From: a virus
IMG/VR virus record: IMGVR_UViG_3300033148_001931
Location: 1 to 27,153 of that record
DNA: 27,153 nt
Strand: one strand, 5' to 3'
Shown: piece after piece, positions 6,691-13,820 of the stretch
Layout: each line of letters opens with the position of its first letter
Position numbering within the stretch: position 1 is the first letter of the stretch
The notes under the pieces: generated by a model
Told to the model about the DNA's origin: nothing
The model's database searches: none
The model's input: the letters and a program-made list of their open reading frames with translations, nothing else
Program-made: the position numbers and the translations under genes

Positions 6691-7919
6691 AAGCAGAAAC
6701 GATAGCAAAATTTCTACATGAGGTAATGAAGCCTCTTCAGGACGATGTAAAAGATCTGCAAGCAATCTTTGATGATGTTGTGGATCATGTTTCCAAGATT
6801 GACAGTTCTGCGGCCCTAAGCCAACAAGAGCTTAAAACCCTCATCGTGGACCGGGTGCATGATACTCGGTTGGCCTTGATGAAAGAGCGCGATTCTTTCC
6901 GGGGAGATCCTGGTCCGCAAGGCGAAGTTGGTACACAGGGAAAACGGGGCGATATTGGCCAACGCGGAGAAAAGGGGGACATGGGCGGCCAGGGCGGCCA
7001 GGGCGAACGCGGAACCACTGGTAAGACTGGTGAACCTGGGCAGCCGGGTGAACCCGGCCAACTGGGACAACCTGGACCACAGGGAAAAGAGGGCTCACCG
7101 GGAGACCGTGGCGACCTCGGCCCCCAAGGCGACCAGGGTGAACCCGGCCAACTGGGACAACCTGGACCACAGGGAAAAGAGGGCTCACCGGGAGACCGTG
7201 GCGACCTCGGCCCCCAAGGTGGTCAGGGTGAGCGTGGACATCCCGGCAAAGACGGGAGGAATGGAGATCGTGGATACCGTGGCGAACAAGGTGAACGTGG
7301 CGACATTGGCCAAGAAGGAAAAGTTGGGAAACAAGGGGACCAGGGAGAACGTGGCCTCCTCGCTGCAATTTCCGAATGGACTGAAAGAAAACATGCGCCC
7401 GGCGAAGTTGTCACAATTTCCGGAGGAACATGGCAAGCCCGTAGAACCACTACGAAAGAGCCGAACTTTAATTCAAACGATTGGGAGCTATTGGCCAATG
7501 GAATTGGGTCCGTGGAGTCCAAGGATTATTGCTTGGCACTCACAGTTTCGTCCGGCGCCGTGGTTAAAACGTCCTCCTTACGCGGCGAGAAGGGAGAACC
7601 TGGGGAAAGTGTAACCTTCCACCCAAAATACGAGGAGACCCGGCTTTATCGGTCCTCCCTCGACGAAGTTAAGGAGTCCGGCTGTACATGGCGGGCACTC
7701 AAGGATGGCATTCTACATAAGCCCGGTACTACTAAAGGCAAAGAGCAATGGAGGAATACTACGCACGTTGGTCCTCCAGGCAAAGATGGAAAGGATGCTG
7801 ATGAGGAAATTGTAGCGGAAAAGGTGTTTCAATTGATTGCTCGGGATGCAAAGGCGACCCTGGACTTGACCATAAAGCAAGTGGATGATTATTTTAGCAG
7901 GCTGAGTCTCAATGTCTGA
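6687..7919 (+). CDS. Collagen-like phage fibre protein with chitin-binding-like module
   Basis: This is probably a trimeric virion fibre. Residues 1-70 look like a helical coiled-coil trimerisation or attachment region. Residues 73-223 contain 51 uninterrupted Gly-X-Y triplets, rich in KGE/KGD-type charged triplets that stabilise bacterial and phage collagens lacking hydroxyproline. Residues 228-270 (ISEW...GEVVTISGGTWQA...NDWELL) resemble the small CBM5/12 (chitin-binding) fold. A weaker similar segment spans about 311-356, with short extra collagen patches at 300-308 and 362-370, and the end (372-408) is helical. The DNA includes an exact 84-base duplication (7046-7129 and 7136-7219). The start overlaps the portal stop (ATGA). 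Binding to surface glycans is inference. Confidence 0.85.
   Translation: MKAETIAKFLHEVMKPLQDDVKDLQAIFDDVVDHVSKIDSSAALSQQELKTLIVDRVHDTRLALMKERDSFRGDPGPQGEVGTQGKRGDIGQRGEKGDMGGQGGQGERGTTGKTGEPGQPGEPGQLGQPGPQGKEGSPGDRGDLGPQGDQGEPGQLGQPGPQGKEGSPGDRGDLGPQGGQGERGHPGKDGRNGDRGYRGEQGERGDIGQEGKVGKQGDQGERGLLAAISEWTERKHAPGEVVTISGGTWQARRTTTKEPNFNSNDWELLANGIGSVESKDYCLALTVSSGAVVKTSSLRGEKGEPGESVTFHPKYEETRLYRSSLDEVKESGCTWRALKDGILHKPGTTKGKEQWRNTTHVGPPGKDGKDADEEIVAEKVFQLIARDAKATLDLTIKQVDDYFSRLSLNV
7046..7219 (+). repeat. Exact 84-base direct repeat, 90-base period, in the collagen-like gene
   Basis: Copies 7046-7129 and 7136-7219 match base for base as read by eye, and six bases separate them. The period of 90 bases equals 30 residues or ten Gly-X-Y triplets, so gain or loss keeps both the reading frame and the collagen phase. 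Identity at synonymous positions indicates a recent duplication or ongoing gene conversion. Confidence 0.92.
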
Positions 7920-8556
7920 TTTCACAATCTATGCACAACGTGGAATCACTTGGATAGAGGCCAACCTTCAATCTATTGTAAAGTCCGCTATGCTCCAAAG
8001 CCAAAAAGTTCTATGGCAAGGGATGTTTGTGTACGGGGATCACATTTCCAAGGGGTCCGCTGTTGTTTATACCTCCAGGGTATTTTTGGCGGTACGGGAT
8101 AATAAAGACTCCGTTCCAAAGAATGATTCCCCGGATTGGTTTATGCTGGTGGATCTCCGGACCATGCAATTTCCAGATGGTGATTTCCAGTCGATTGGAA
8201 TTTCACTTCCGCCGGTGGATAAGTCGAGTTCCACCCGGCTGATTTCATCCCAGGTCGCCCGGTATATGCTGACCACGGTGTACAACAAAGCATTGAATGA
8301 ACCGATCGCAGGGACTCATCAATGGCGTAGTCGATTTACTACCGAGGCCAAGTATAGCCCTGGGGATATAGTAGCCTTTCGTAACTCGGTGTACATTGCT
8401 ACTACCGGTGACGGTGTTCCAGGCGAAGGCAAAGGATGGGAGCCTCTTCATGTAACCGGAGCCGTTGGGCATGGTAAGGATATGAATTACTTGTTCGATG
8501 GGTCCACAGGTCAACTGTTGGTCACTGAGGACGGGGAGCCCCTGGTGTACGAATGA
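7912..8556 (+). CDS. Virion protein with two chitin-binding-like modules
   Basis: The protein has 214 residues. Two segments, about 34-81 (VLWQG...GDHISKGSAVVYTSRVFLA...DWFML) and about 137-182 (HQWRS...YSPGDIVAFRNSVYIA...GWEPL), share the W - Y/G - GD-V - Y-A - W pattern of CBM5/12-like modules, also present in the collagen-like protein just upstream. The C-terminus ends in a short beta-type motif (QLLVTEDGEPLVYE). The start overlaps the upstream stop by 8 bases. It is likely to be part of the same surface fibre assembly, as a chaperone, adaptor or receptor-binding partner (inference). I cannot name a known orthologue. Confidence 0.7.
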   Translation: MSDFTIYAQRGITWIEANLQSIVKSAMLQSQKVLWQGMFVYGDHISKGSAVVYTSRVFLAVRDNKDSVPKNDSPDWFMLVDLRTMQFPDGDFQSIGISLPPVDKSSSTRLISSQVARYMLTTVYNKALNEPIAGTHQWRSRFTTEAKYSPGDIVAFRNSVYIATTGDGVPGEGKGWEPLHVTGAVGHGKDMNYLFDGSTGQLLVTEDGEPLVYE

Positions 8557-9173
8557 GAGAAATTAACGAATACGCGAAGAATACAGGATTTGGCGCAGGG
8601 GCCAATCGGTTTAAGATTGAAGAGGACGGTACAGCCGTGCGCGTCGGAGATGCGACAACCTGGGATGATTTGGTTGGTTCGTTGACCGGTAAACGATTGT
8701 CCTCCACCAGTGGAAAGGTGGCCTATGATTACACGGAGAATGCTATTCTCTTTCTGCCTGGAGGCTCTATTTCCACTGAGGCGGATATTGTTAATTTCAA
8801 TTTCCAATACCCCCATGCTGCAATCGTCGATGGGATAATGGCATTGCACATTCATTGGGAACAGCCCGATGCAACAGAAAGGGAATTTACGCTCAAATAC
8901 CGAGTGCAAAAGAATAGCGCGGCGAAAAATACAACATGGACGACTGTGGTAATTGCGACTAGTGAAGCAAACAACGTGTTTCCCTATGTCTCTGGGGTTT
9001 TGAATCAAATCACTCCGTTGGCCGATGTTGATATGACGGACGCTGGAATAAGTGCCACTGTTCAATTCCAGTTGGCCAGGACAGATGGTGAAAGTGGTGA
9101 TATTAGAGCAACTTTTGTAGATGCTCACATAGAACGAGACACCGACGGGAGTCGTTCTGAGTATGTAAAATGA
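8553..9173 (+). CDS. Jelly-roll-like virion surface protein
   Basis: The 206 residues begin with a short helical part. A beta-rich domain follows, starting TTWDDLVGSL (35-44), with a central block ALHIHWEQPDATEREFTLKYR. That 'h-IHWEQP' block is reminiscent of a widespread family of phage proteins with WDDL and HIHW/PHVHW motifs that lie among head or tail-fibre genes. The function in those families is not established; a trimeric beta-sandwich on the virion surface is plausible. ATGA overlap with the upstream gene implies co-translation with the module protein. The C-terminus is charged. Confidence 0.6.
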   Translation: MREINEYAKNTGFGAGANRFKIEEDGTAVRVGDATTWDDLVGSLTGKRLSSTSGKVAYDYTENAILFLPGGSISTEADIVNFNFQYPHAAIVDGIMALHIHWEQPDATEREFTLKYRVQKNSAAKNTTWTTVVIATSEANNVFPYVSGVLNQITPLADVDMTDAGISATVQFQLARTDGESGDIRATFVDAHIERDTDGSRSEYVK

Positions 9174-9211
9174 CCGTCTGGTTTATTTTTTGAAATTGTA
9201 AGGAGTATGAA

Positions 9212-9598
9212 ATGGCTTCCGGTAAAACTGATACCCATGAAAATGCAGTAATTAATCACTTTTGCAGAGGCACGGGTGAAACAACGAAGAGCGCGTATAT
9301 CGCTCTTTTCAGTACCGCCCCTGGCGAAGCTGGCGGCGGCGTCGAGCTGAGTGGTAACGGGTATGCCCGTATCGCTATTGGCCTGAATGCCCCATCCGAC
9401 GGGGTTGCTTTGAATGGCGGCGAAGTTAAATTCACGGCTGCCGGTGGTGCTTGGTCTGCAATCGACGGTCACGCAGTAATGGATGAATCCAGTGCCGGGA
9501 ACATGCAGTATTACGAAGATTCTGTTGGTGGTCCGACATTGGGCGATGGCGACAGTTATCAATTTGATGCCGGTGATATATCTGTGACTGAAACATAA
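9212..9598 (+). CDS. Small phage fibre/appendage protein
   Basis: The 128-residue protein has the pattern 'Y-ALFSTAPGEAGGGVELSG-GYARIAIG' (about residues 30-59), which recurs in small phage proteins annotated as tail-fibre-like or Gp80-like and forms a compact beta fold. It lies within a run of surface protein genes. It has a good ribosome site, AGGAG (9201-9205), six bases before the ATG. The stop codon overlaps the next ATG (TAATG). The exact virion location is unknown. Confidence 0.65.
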   Translation: MASGKTDTHENAVINHFCRGTGETTKSAYIALFSTAPGEAGGGVELSGNGYARIAIGLNAPSDGVALNGGEVKFTAAGGAWSAIDGHAVMDESSAGNMQYYEDSVGGPTLGDGDSYQFDAGDISVTET

Positions 9599-9996
9599 TG
9601 GGACGGGTATATAAAGCCCGGGCCAATATGAGTCGTCCGAAACCACCGAAGTACAAGATCTATTATGCAGACGGGTCTACCTACTGCGATGAAGACGGTA
9701 CACCGGACGCGGCCCCTAAAGCCGGGGTTCAGATGGTTGTGGTGGAAGACTCCGAGGTTGGCCGGAAGATTGAGCAGGGCGGCCCCTACTGGGTTTACGA
9801 TGGGTTCAGGTGGATCAACGTAAACGATGCGGGGTTGTACCTTTATATGTTTTCGCCAGGGTGGAAGATTGTCTTGTATGGCCAATCGGTTCCTGATAAC
9901 AGTTATCAGAACTTTCTGAGTGCTGCAACAAGTGATCCCTATTTGCCACCTAAAACCGGCGTTACTGACAGTGAGAGGAACAAGTATCGCGTCTGA
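9598..9996 (+). CDS. Conserved-looking phage protein of unknown function
   Basis: The protein has 132 residues. After a basic lead, the motif KIYYADGSTYCDEDG (about 19-33) and a later stretch VVEDSEVGRKIEQGGPYWVYDGFRWINVNDAGLYLYMF-like pattern give many aromatic residues. Short proteins beginning 'Y-DGSTY...' with 'VQ-VV' and 'YW' motifs are common among phage structural genes, with no known activity. The start at 9598 is by TAATG overlap; a second in-frame ATG at 9628 could also be used but has no better ribosome site. Confidence 0.65.
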   Translation: MGRVYKARANMSRPKPPKYKIYYADGSTYCDEDGTPDAAPKAGVQMVVVEDSEVGRKIEQGGPYWVYDGFRWINVNDAGLYLYMFSPGWKIVLYGQSVPDNSYQNFLSAATSDPYLPPKTGVTDSERNKYRV

Positions 9997-10026
9997 TGTG
10001 CCGGTAAATTATTAGAGGAACATAAA

Positions 10027-10272
10027 ATGAAAATGTATTGGGCGTTTCTTATGATTATTTTCCTGGGTCTTTCTGGCCTTGCTGCCGGTGAAGGCGGGAA
10101 GAAAGGAAATCCAAATCTCATCATTGGTGAGGATGGCTGTGTCTATGCACTACCTACCAGCACCAAGGCGTGTGAGGAGGTTCCAGCGCCTCCTCAGTCG
10201 GGGATTGAAGTGTATGTTTGTAGCGACGTTATTGCTCTCTGCCCTGAAGAAGTGGAAGAGCCAAAAAGTTAA
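10027..10272 (+). CDS. Secreted small protein with four cysteines
   Basis: The 81-residue product begins with a signal peptide: MKMYW, a hydrophobic core of about 12 residues, and a likely cleavage after LAA (position 20). The mature part has four Cys (38, 49, 65, 72), which could form two disulfides in the periplasm, and an acidic end. There is no lipobox Cys at the cleavage site. A clear ribosome site AGAGGA (10014-10019) lies 7 bases before the ATG. Secretion of a small disulfide protein is unusual in the middle of virion genes. Options include superinfection exclusion, a lysis accessory or host envelope modification. I do not recognise it. Confidence 0.65.
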   Translation: MKMYWAFLMIIFLGLSGLAAGEGGKKGNPNLIIGEDGCVYALPTSTKACEEVPAPPQSGIEVYVCSDVIALCPEEVEEPKS

Positions 10273-10275
10273 ACC

Positions 10276-12126
10276 ATGGCCGCTGAAACCCTAAGCCCCG
10301 ATGTCCTGCTTGTCCAGACTAATCTCTCTGGTACGGTTTCAGATATTCAGGATGATCCGGATAGCCCGGATAGTAATTGGCTGAATGCACCTGATGGGGA
10401 CGCGAATACTTATCTGGAAGTAGACTTCCCTGATGCCGCTGGTTCATTAACCACGGGTGCTGGTCTGCAAGAATTTCGGGTTCAAGTAGGTGCAACTTTC
10501 GGCACAAGAAATCCAGACAGGCTAAGATTCTATCTGTATGAAGGGGCCACACTAAGAGCAACGCTATACGACGAAACCGGCAACGTCATTGCCACTAGTT
10601 CAGGTGGGCAGGTCATATCTCTGACTTGGGATGCCAGCCTTCTTTCTTCCCAAGCCGCCGATACAGATGTTCGGTTGATAATGGAATGTGATGCTGACAC
10701 GCATCCACCGGCACAAGAAACAACTATTGAAGTCGGCGCCGTTGAATGGAATGTGGATTACACCGGGGCAACCACTTACGACGGTACTGCAACCTTTGCG
10801 GCATCCGGAACCATGGCCGCCGTTGGGGATGCCATTGTCAGGTATGAGGGAACTGCGGCCTTTGCAGGCGTAGGTTCGTTCGCCGGTCTCGGTGACGCAA
10901 AGGTAAGGTATGAAAGCACGGCGGCCTTTGTCGGCGCCAGTTCTTTGTCGGCCACCGGGGGTTATTCTCATGCCGGGGCGGCCTCCTTCTCTGCTGCCGG
11001 GTTCTTATCTGCAACAGGTCAACAGGTCAAAATTTACGATGGTGTTGGTGCGTTTGTCGGCGGTGCGTCCTTCGGCGCTCTCCCGGCGGTAGATAGGGCA
11101 GGCTCAGGCGCATTTGCAGGCTCAGGCGCATTTGCAGGCGCACCGGTTACCAATCGGTCAGGGGTTGCCGCTTTTGCCGGTCAGGGGCTTTATTCTGCTG
11201 CCGGAAGCAAGATCAACAAGGCCGGCAGCTTATTTGCCGGGTCTGGTTCACTTCTTGCATCTGGTGAATATCTTAGCTATTTCCCTGGGAGTGCTTCCTT
11301 CTCAGGCACCGGGGCATTTACCGGAGCTAATTCCAGTGTTACCAGGGCGGCCTCTGCTGCCTTTGTGGGAGATGGATCTTTTGCTGCGGTTGGTGAATTA
11401 TCCGGGGTTGCCCCTGGTAATGCCTTATTCTCAGGTGTTGGGGCATTTACCGGAGTTAATCCCAGTGTTACCCGGGCGGCCTCTGCTGCCTTTGTGGGAG
11501 ATGGATCTTTTGCTGCGGTTGGAGATCTGGTAGGGGTTAACCCTGGTAATGCCTTATTCTCAGGTGTTGGGGCATTTACCGGAGCTAATTCCAGTGTTAC
11601 CAGGGCGGCCTTTGCGGCCTTTACCGGTGCCGGGACATTATCACTGGCTGGCCAAGCTGTTCGTGCTTCCACGGCGGAGTTTAACGGGTCTTCTGTTTTC
11701 TCTGCTGTCGGGTCAACGTCTTCGGATACAGCCGGCGTCGCTTCTTTCCTGGCCACTTCCACCCTTCAAACAACTGCGAAAGTTGTACGCAGAGCTGGGG
11801 CAAGTTTCGGCGGCGGATCGTCGGTAGGATTATCTGGAGCCGCTACTTATTTTAGACAGGCCAACTTTGTGGCCGCCGGGTCTTTAACCGGGCTTGGTAC
11901 TGCAAAGTACAACTATCCCGCAATTGCAGCATTCGCCGGTCAGGCTTCTTTCGCAGGACAGTGGAGAGTTATCCCGATTGCGGGTAATGGATTCCTGTGT
12001 GTCAGCGTGTCTGTTTCTCCTATTCTGAATGGTGGCCTTTCCACATATCCCGTTTTAGATTCTAGTGTTATTATAGAGCCGGCACTTGATGCCGATTTAG
12101 AGGTTACACAATGTCCTTCGTCTTAG
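10276..12126 (+). CDS. Large repeat-built fibre protein (about 20 repeats of ~20 aa)
   Basis: The protein has 616 residues. Residues 1-165 form a beta-sandwich-like domain (RLRFYLYEGATLRATLYDETGN and following strands), similar in texture to sugar-binding jelly rolls. From about 168 to 585 the chain is made of repeats with the pattern 'aaFaGsGsFaavG', 19-22 residues each, low in charge and rich in Ala, Gly, Ser and Phe. A regular beta-solenoid or shaft is likely. The last 30 residues include two Cys. At the DNA level there are near-identical 129-base double repeats (11311-11611) and an exact 18-base tandem (11101-11136). The start has only a weak ribosome site, and the end overlaps the next gene by 16 bases. 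A tail or head fibre role is inferred from the neighbours. Confidence 0.75.
   Translation: MAAETLSPDVLLVQTNLSGTVSDIQDDPDSPDSNWLNAPDGDANTYLEVDFPDAAGSLTTGAGLQEFRVQVGATFGTRNPDRLRFYLYEGATLRATLYDETGNVIATSSGGQVISLTWDASLLSSQAADTDVRLIMECDADTHPPAQETTIEVGAVEWNVDYTGATTYDGTATFAASGTMAAVGDAIVRYEGTAAFAGVGSFAGLGDAKVRYESTAAFVGASSLSATGGYSHAGAASFSAAGFLSATGQQVKIYDGVGAFVGGASFGALPAVDRAGSGAFAGSGAFAGAPVTNRSGVAAFAGQGLYSAAGSKINKAGSLFAGSGSLLASGEYLSYFPGSASFSGTGAFTGANSSVTRAASAAFVGDGSFAAVGELSGVAPGNALFSGVGAFTGVNPSVTRAASAAFVGDGSFAAVGDLVGVNPGNALFSGVGAFTGANSSVTRAAFAAFTGAGTLSLAGQAVRASTAEFNGSSVFSAVGSTSSDTAGVASFLATSTLQTTAKVVRRAGASFGGGSSVGLSGAATYFRQANFVAAGSLTGLGTAKYNYPAIAAFAGQASFAGQWRVIPIAGNGFLCVSVSVSPILNGGLSTYPVLDSSVIIEPALDADLEVTQCPSS
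11101..11136 (+). repeat. Exact tandem 18-base repeat x2 in the fibre gene
   Basis: GGCTCAGGCGCATTTGCA occurs twice head to tail (11101-11118 and 11119-11136), encoding a six-residue Gly-Ser-Gly-Ala-Phe-Ala unit twice. It is a slippage-prone site inside the repeat protein and preserves frame. Confidence 0.9.
11311..11611 (+). repeat. 129-base higher-order repeat in the fibre gene
   Basis: Units start at 11311, 11440 and 11569. The first two full units differ at about 12 of 129 positions by my count. The third is partial and matches the first exactly for 43 bases (11569-11611 against 11311-11353), better than it matches the second. Each 43-residue unit holds two of the short protein repeats, so recent growth of the fibre occurred by duplication of repeat pairs. 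Confidence 0.88.
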
Positions 12127-12437
12127 CCTTACATCCTGATAACTCGCTATCTTTCCAGGCGATCATAACAAATCCCCTGGTCGATCCAATCTATGTAAAC
12201 GATGCGACTGTTACCGTGACGGTGTATGACAGTGCGGACGCTGAAGTGGTTGGGGAAACTTGGCCTTTGACCCTGGCTTATGTGACCGATAGTGATGGGG
12301 AATATGCTAAAACGGTTAACCCAATTTCAGGGATAACCGCAGGAGAAATTTACAAGGTCGTATTGTTGGTCCTCGGGGCTGATTCACTTGCTGGAAGATG
12401 GGAAGGTGTTGTTGCCGCGACTGTTCGCGGAGGATAA
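12111..12437 (+). CDS. Small beta-sandwich virion protein
   Basis: The 108-residue protein has alternating hydrophobic strands (DATVTVTVYDSADAEVVG at 32-49; TAGEIYKVVLLVLG at 76-89) and a DSDGEYAKTV turn, resembling small Ig-like domains found in phage baseplate and fibre accessory proteins. Its start overlaps the repeat fibre gene by 16 bases, so it probably joins that fibre as a base or cap (inference). The GGAGG at its 3' end doubles as the ribosome site for the next gene. No family is named with confidence. Confidence 0.65.
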   Translation: MSFVLALHPDNSLSFQAIITNPLVDPIYVNDATVTVTVYDSADAEVVGETWPLTLAYVTDSDGEYAKTVNPISGITAGEIYKVVLLVLGADSLAGRWEGVVAATVRGG

Positions 12438-12439
12438 AG

Positions 12440-12544
12440 ATGGTTGAATGGATCGTGTTGGGCTTGTGTTTGCTTGCCGTGATAATAGTTGCTTGCCTTG
12501 CAGGGTGTTCTGAAAATAACAGAGGTGGGATGTATCATGATTAA
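12440..12544 (+). CDS. Tiny membrane or lipoprotein-like peptide (34 aa)
   Basis: An ATG at 12440 follows a strong ribosome site GGAGG (12429-12433) with six-base spacing, so this short gene is credible. The product is a hydrophobic segment (residues 5-22) ending in LAGC, which fits a lipobox with Cys23, then SENNRGG and a short tail. The N-terminal region is MVEW with no positive charge, which is unusual for a secreted lipoprotein, so a single-pass membrane peptide is an alternative. It overlaps the next lipoprotein gene by 8 bases. Together with the following gene it occupies the place where spanin pairs often sit, but the resemblance stops there. Confidence 0.6.
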   Translation: MVEWIVLGLCLLAVIIVACLAGCSENNRGGMYHD

Positions 12545-12836
12545 ATTTTGGATTGTTGCTGTATTTGCGTTGGTCCTCAGTGCGTGCGAGTCAATTTCAC
12601 CGTATGGTGAGGCTCATACCGGGGGCGCAGTTTATCATTATGAAAATACTGTGAGCCCCGACGGGGTTAAAAGTTGTACTGTCAATGGAACAACTGCGAA
12701 AGAAGTTCCTGGGGTTAAGGTAAAGATAACAAGCGATTGTGAGCTGGAGGTTGAGGCCGGGGGGTCTTCTCCAGTTGGTGATGCCTTCGAGGCGATAAAC
12801 GGACTTGTTGAGCGGTTGCCGGGGGTGATGCCATGA
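12537..12836 (+). CDS. Phage lipoprotein of the lysis region
   Basis: The 99-residue protein has a signal sequence MIKFWIVAVFALVL followed by the lipobox LSAC, Cys17, with Glu at +2, so outer-membrane sorting is expected in a Gram-negative host. The mature part contains a beta-type stretch with two further Cys that could pair (SCTVNGTTAKEVPGVKVKI and SDCELEVEA, residues about 44-71), and a short amphipathic end. It is not the proline-rich type of classical Rz1. The start at 12537 is preferred over an upstream TTG (12489) because the signal peptide then begins correctly and GAGGTGGG sits just upstream. The stop overlaps the next ATG (ATGA). Confidence 0.7.
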   Translation: MIKFWIVAVFALVLSACESISPYGEAHTGGAVYHYENTVSPDGVKSCTVNGTTAKEVPGVKVKITSDCELEVEAGGSSPVGDAFEAINGLVERLPGVMP

Positions 12837-13279
12837 AAATACTCGCATACAAAGGAAGGTCGATCTTTTCCAAATTGATTAAAATCCAGACTCGTTCTGA
12901 TTACAGTCATGTTGCTTTTCTGCTGGATGATGGCACGGTGATTGAGGCGTGGGCGCTGTTGGGCGTCCGGCATGTTGCCTCGCCCACGGAAGCGCATAAA
13001 TCCGGTACAGTCATTGACACTTTTGAAATCGAAAGTGAATATGACTCACTGGCTACAATGGACTTCCTGAAATCCCAGCTTGGTAAAAAATATGACTACC
13101 GGGGGATTGTTCGTTTCTTGACTCGTAGGAAGTCGCCAGCAGATGATCGGTGGTTCTGTTCAGAACTTGTCATGGAGGCGCTTAGACGCGGCGGATTGGA
13201 TTTACAGGAGCGCTTACCCTCGTCTTATGCTACGCCTCGGGATGTAGTTATTTCGCCGCATTTGCGCGGACCCGTGTAA
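12833..13279 (+). CDS. YiiX/YebB-type permuted papain-fold (NlpC/P60-like) hydrolase
   Basis: The protein has 148 residues. The order of motifs is that of circularly permuted NlpC/P60 enzymes: His first (H26 in YSHVAFLL), an acidic residue (E38 in VIEAWA), and the nucleophile Cys late (C109 in WFCSELV). Family members are thiol hydrolases or acyl-transferases of cell-envelope or lipid substrates. There is no signal peptide, so it would act in the cytoplasm, through the holin, or in the virion. Lying between lipoproteins and the holin/endolysin genes, it may be a second lysis enzyme (inference). The ATGA overlap couples it to the lipoprotein gene. Confidence 0.8.
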   Translation: MKILAYKGRSIFSKLIKIQTRSDYSHVAFLLDDGTVIEAWALLGVRHVASPTEAHKSGTVIDTFEIESEYDSLATMDFLKSQLGKKYDYRGIVRFLTRRKSPADDRWFCSELVMEALRRGGLDLQERLPSSYATPRDVVISPHLRGPV

Positions 13280-13292
13280 GTAGAGGGGAGTA

Positions 13293-13820
13293 ATGATTTT
13301 CGATCATAATCTAGGTGAAGTTGGCTTTTTGTTACTAGGCAAAAAGAACATGTTGTTGTTTGGAGTGGGGATGGTTGCTGAAAAAATACGGACGAATCCG
13401 GACTGGCGGATGTGGGCTACAATTTTAGGGATGGTGATTGGTTTATTACTTCCCAGCGGTGCTTTTTTTGCCTGGGCGTATGATAATTTGGATGAAAGAA
13501 GTGTCATGCGAATCACTCCACTCCAAAATCAAATAAAGGCAATGCAACATTTTCATGACAGCATGGATGGGTTGGTTGATTTGAAGTTAGAACCAGTCAA
13601 AGTGCAAATAGCACACATGCTCAAATTTCAAGATGTTGGGAAAAGACACACTAAGGATGATGCGAGGGAGGATAAGGTAGAAATAATGCGTTATATTGAT
13701 GAAAATCGAGGATCTATAAAAACATCAATAGTGGAGTGTAAAGATGACAATGCCGCAGATCATCTTGAAATAAACTCCCGGCTCAGGTGGCTAGAAAGAG
13801 GGGTGTTGGGAAATGAGTAA
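13293..13820 (+). CDS. Single-pass membrane protein, holin-like candidate
   Basis: The protein has 175 residues. Its one clear membrane segment runs from about residue 41 to 64 (ATILGMVIGLLLPSGAFFAWA). An amphipathic hydrophobic stretch comes before it (10-29), and a long, charged, helical domain follows (70-175). It lies immediately before the endolysin gene and overlaps it by 8 bases, the position of holins and of membrane partners of endolysins. Its long soluble tail is larger than in most holins, so it could also be an inner-membrane spanin-like or antiholin protein. The ribosome site GAGGGGAG (13283-13290) is strong. Confidence 0.65.
   Translation: MIFDHNLGEVGFLLLGKKNMLLFGVGMVAEKIRTNPDWRMWATILGMVIGLLLPSGAFFAWAYDNLDERSVMRITPLQNQIKAMQHFHDSMDGLVDLKLEPVKVQIAHMLKFQDVGKRHTKDDAREDKVEIMRYIDENRGSIKTSIVECKDDNAADHLEINSRLRWLERGVLGNE

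Noticed and set aside
6841-7368. Antisense frame of 175 codons in the collagen-like gene
   Set aside because: It mirrors the repeat unit and shows no independent features.
6928-7614. Second forward frame of 228 codons within the collagen-like gene
   Set aside because: The Gly-X-Y repeats make the other frames open by chance; the product is repetitive in step with the real frame and lacks a start signal.
11277-11762. Antisense frame of 161 codons across the fibre repeats
   Set aside because: The repeat sequence removes stop codons on the opposite strand; Ala/Pro-rich product with the same period as the real gene.
12489-12536. TTG-started extension of the lipoprotein
   Set aside because: It places 16 residues before a signal peptide and ignores the GAGGTGGG site just upstream of the ATG at 12537.
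13013-13042. TTGACA hexamer inside the papain-fold hydrolase gene
   Set aside because: No acceptable -10 at 16-18 bases, and it is within coding sequence.
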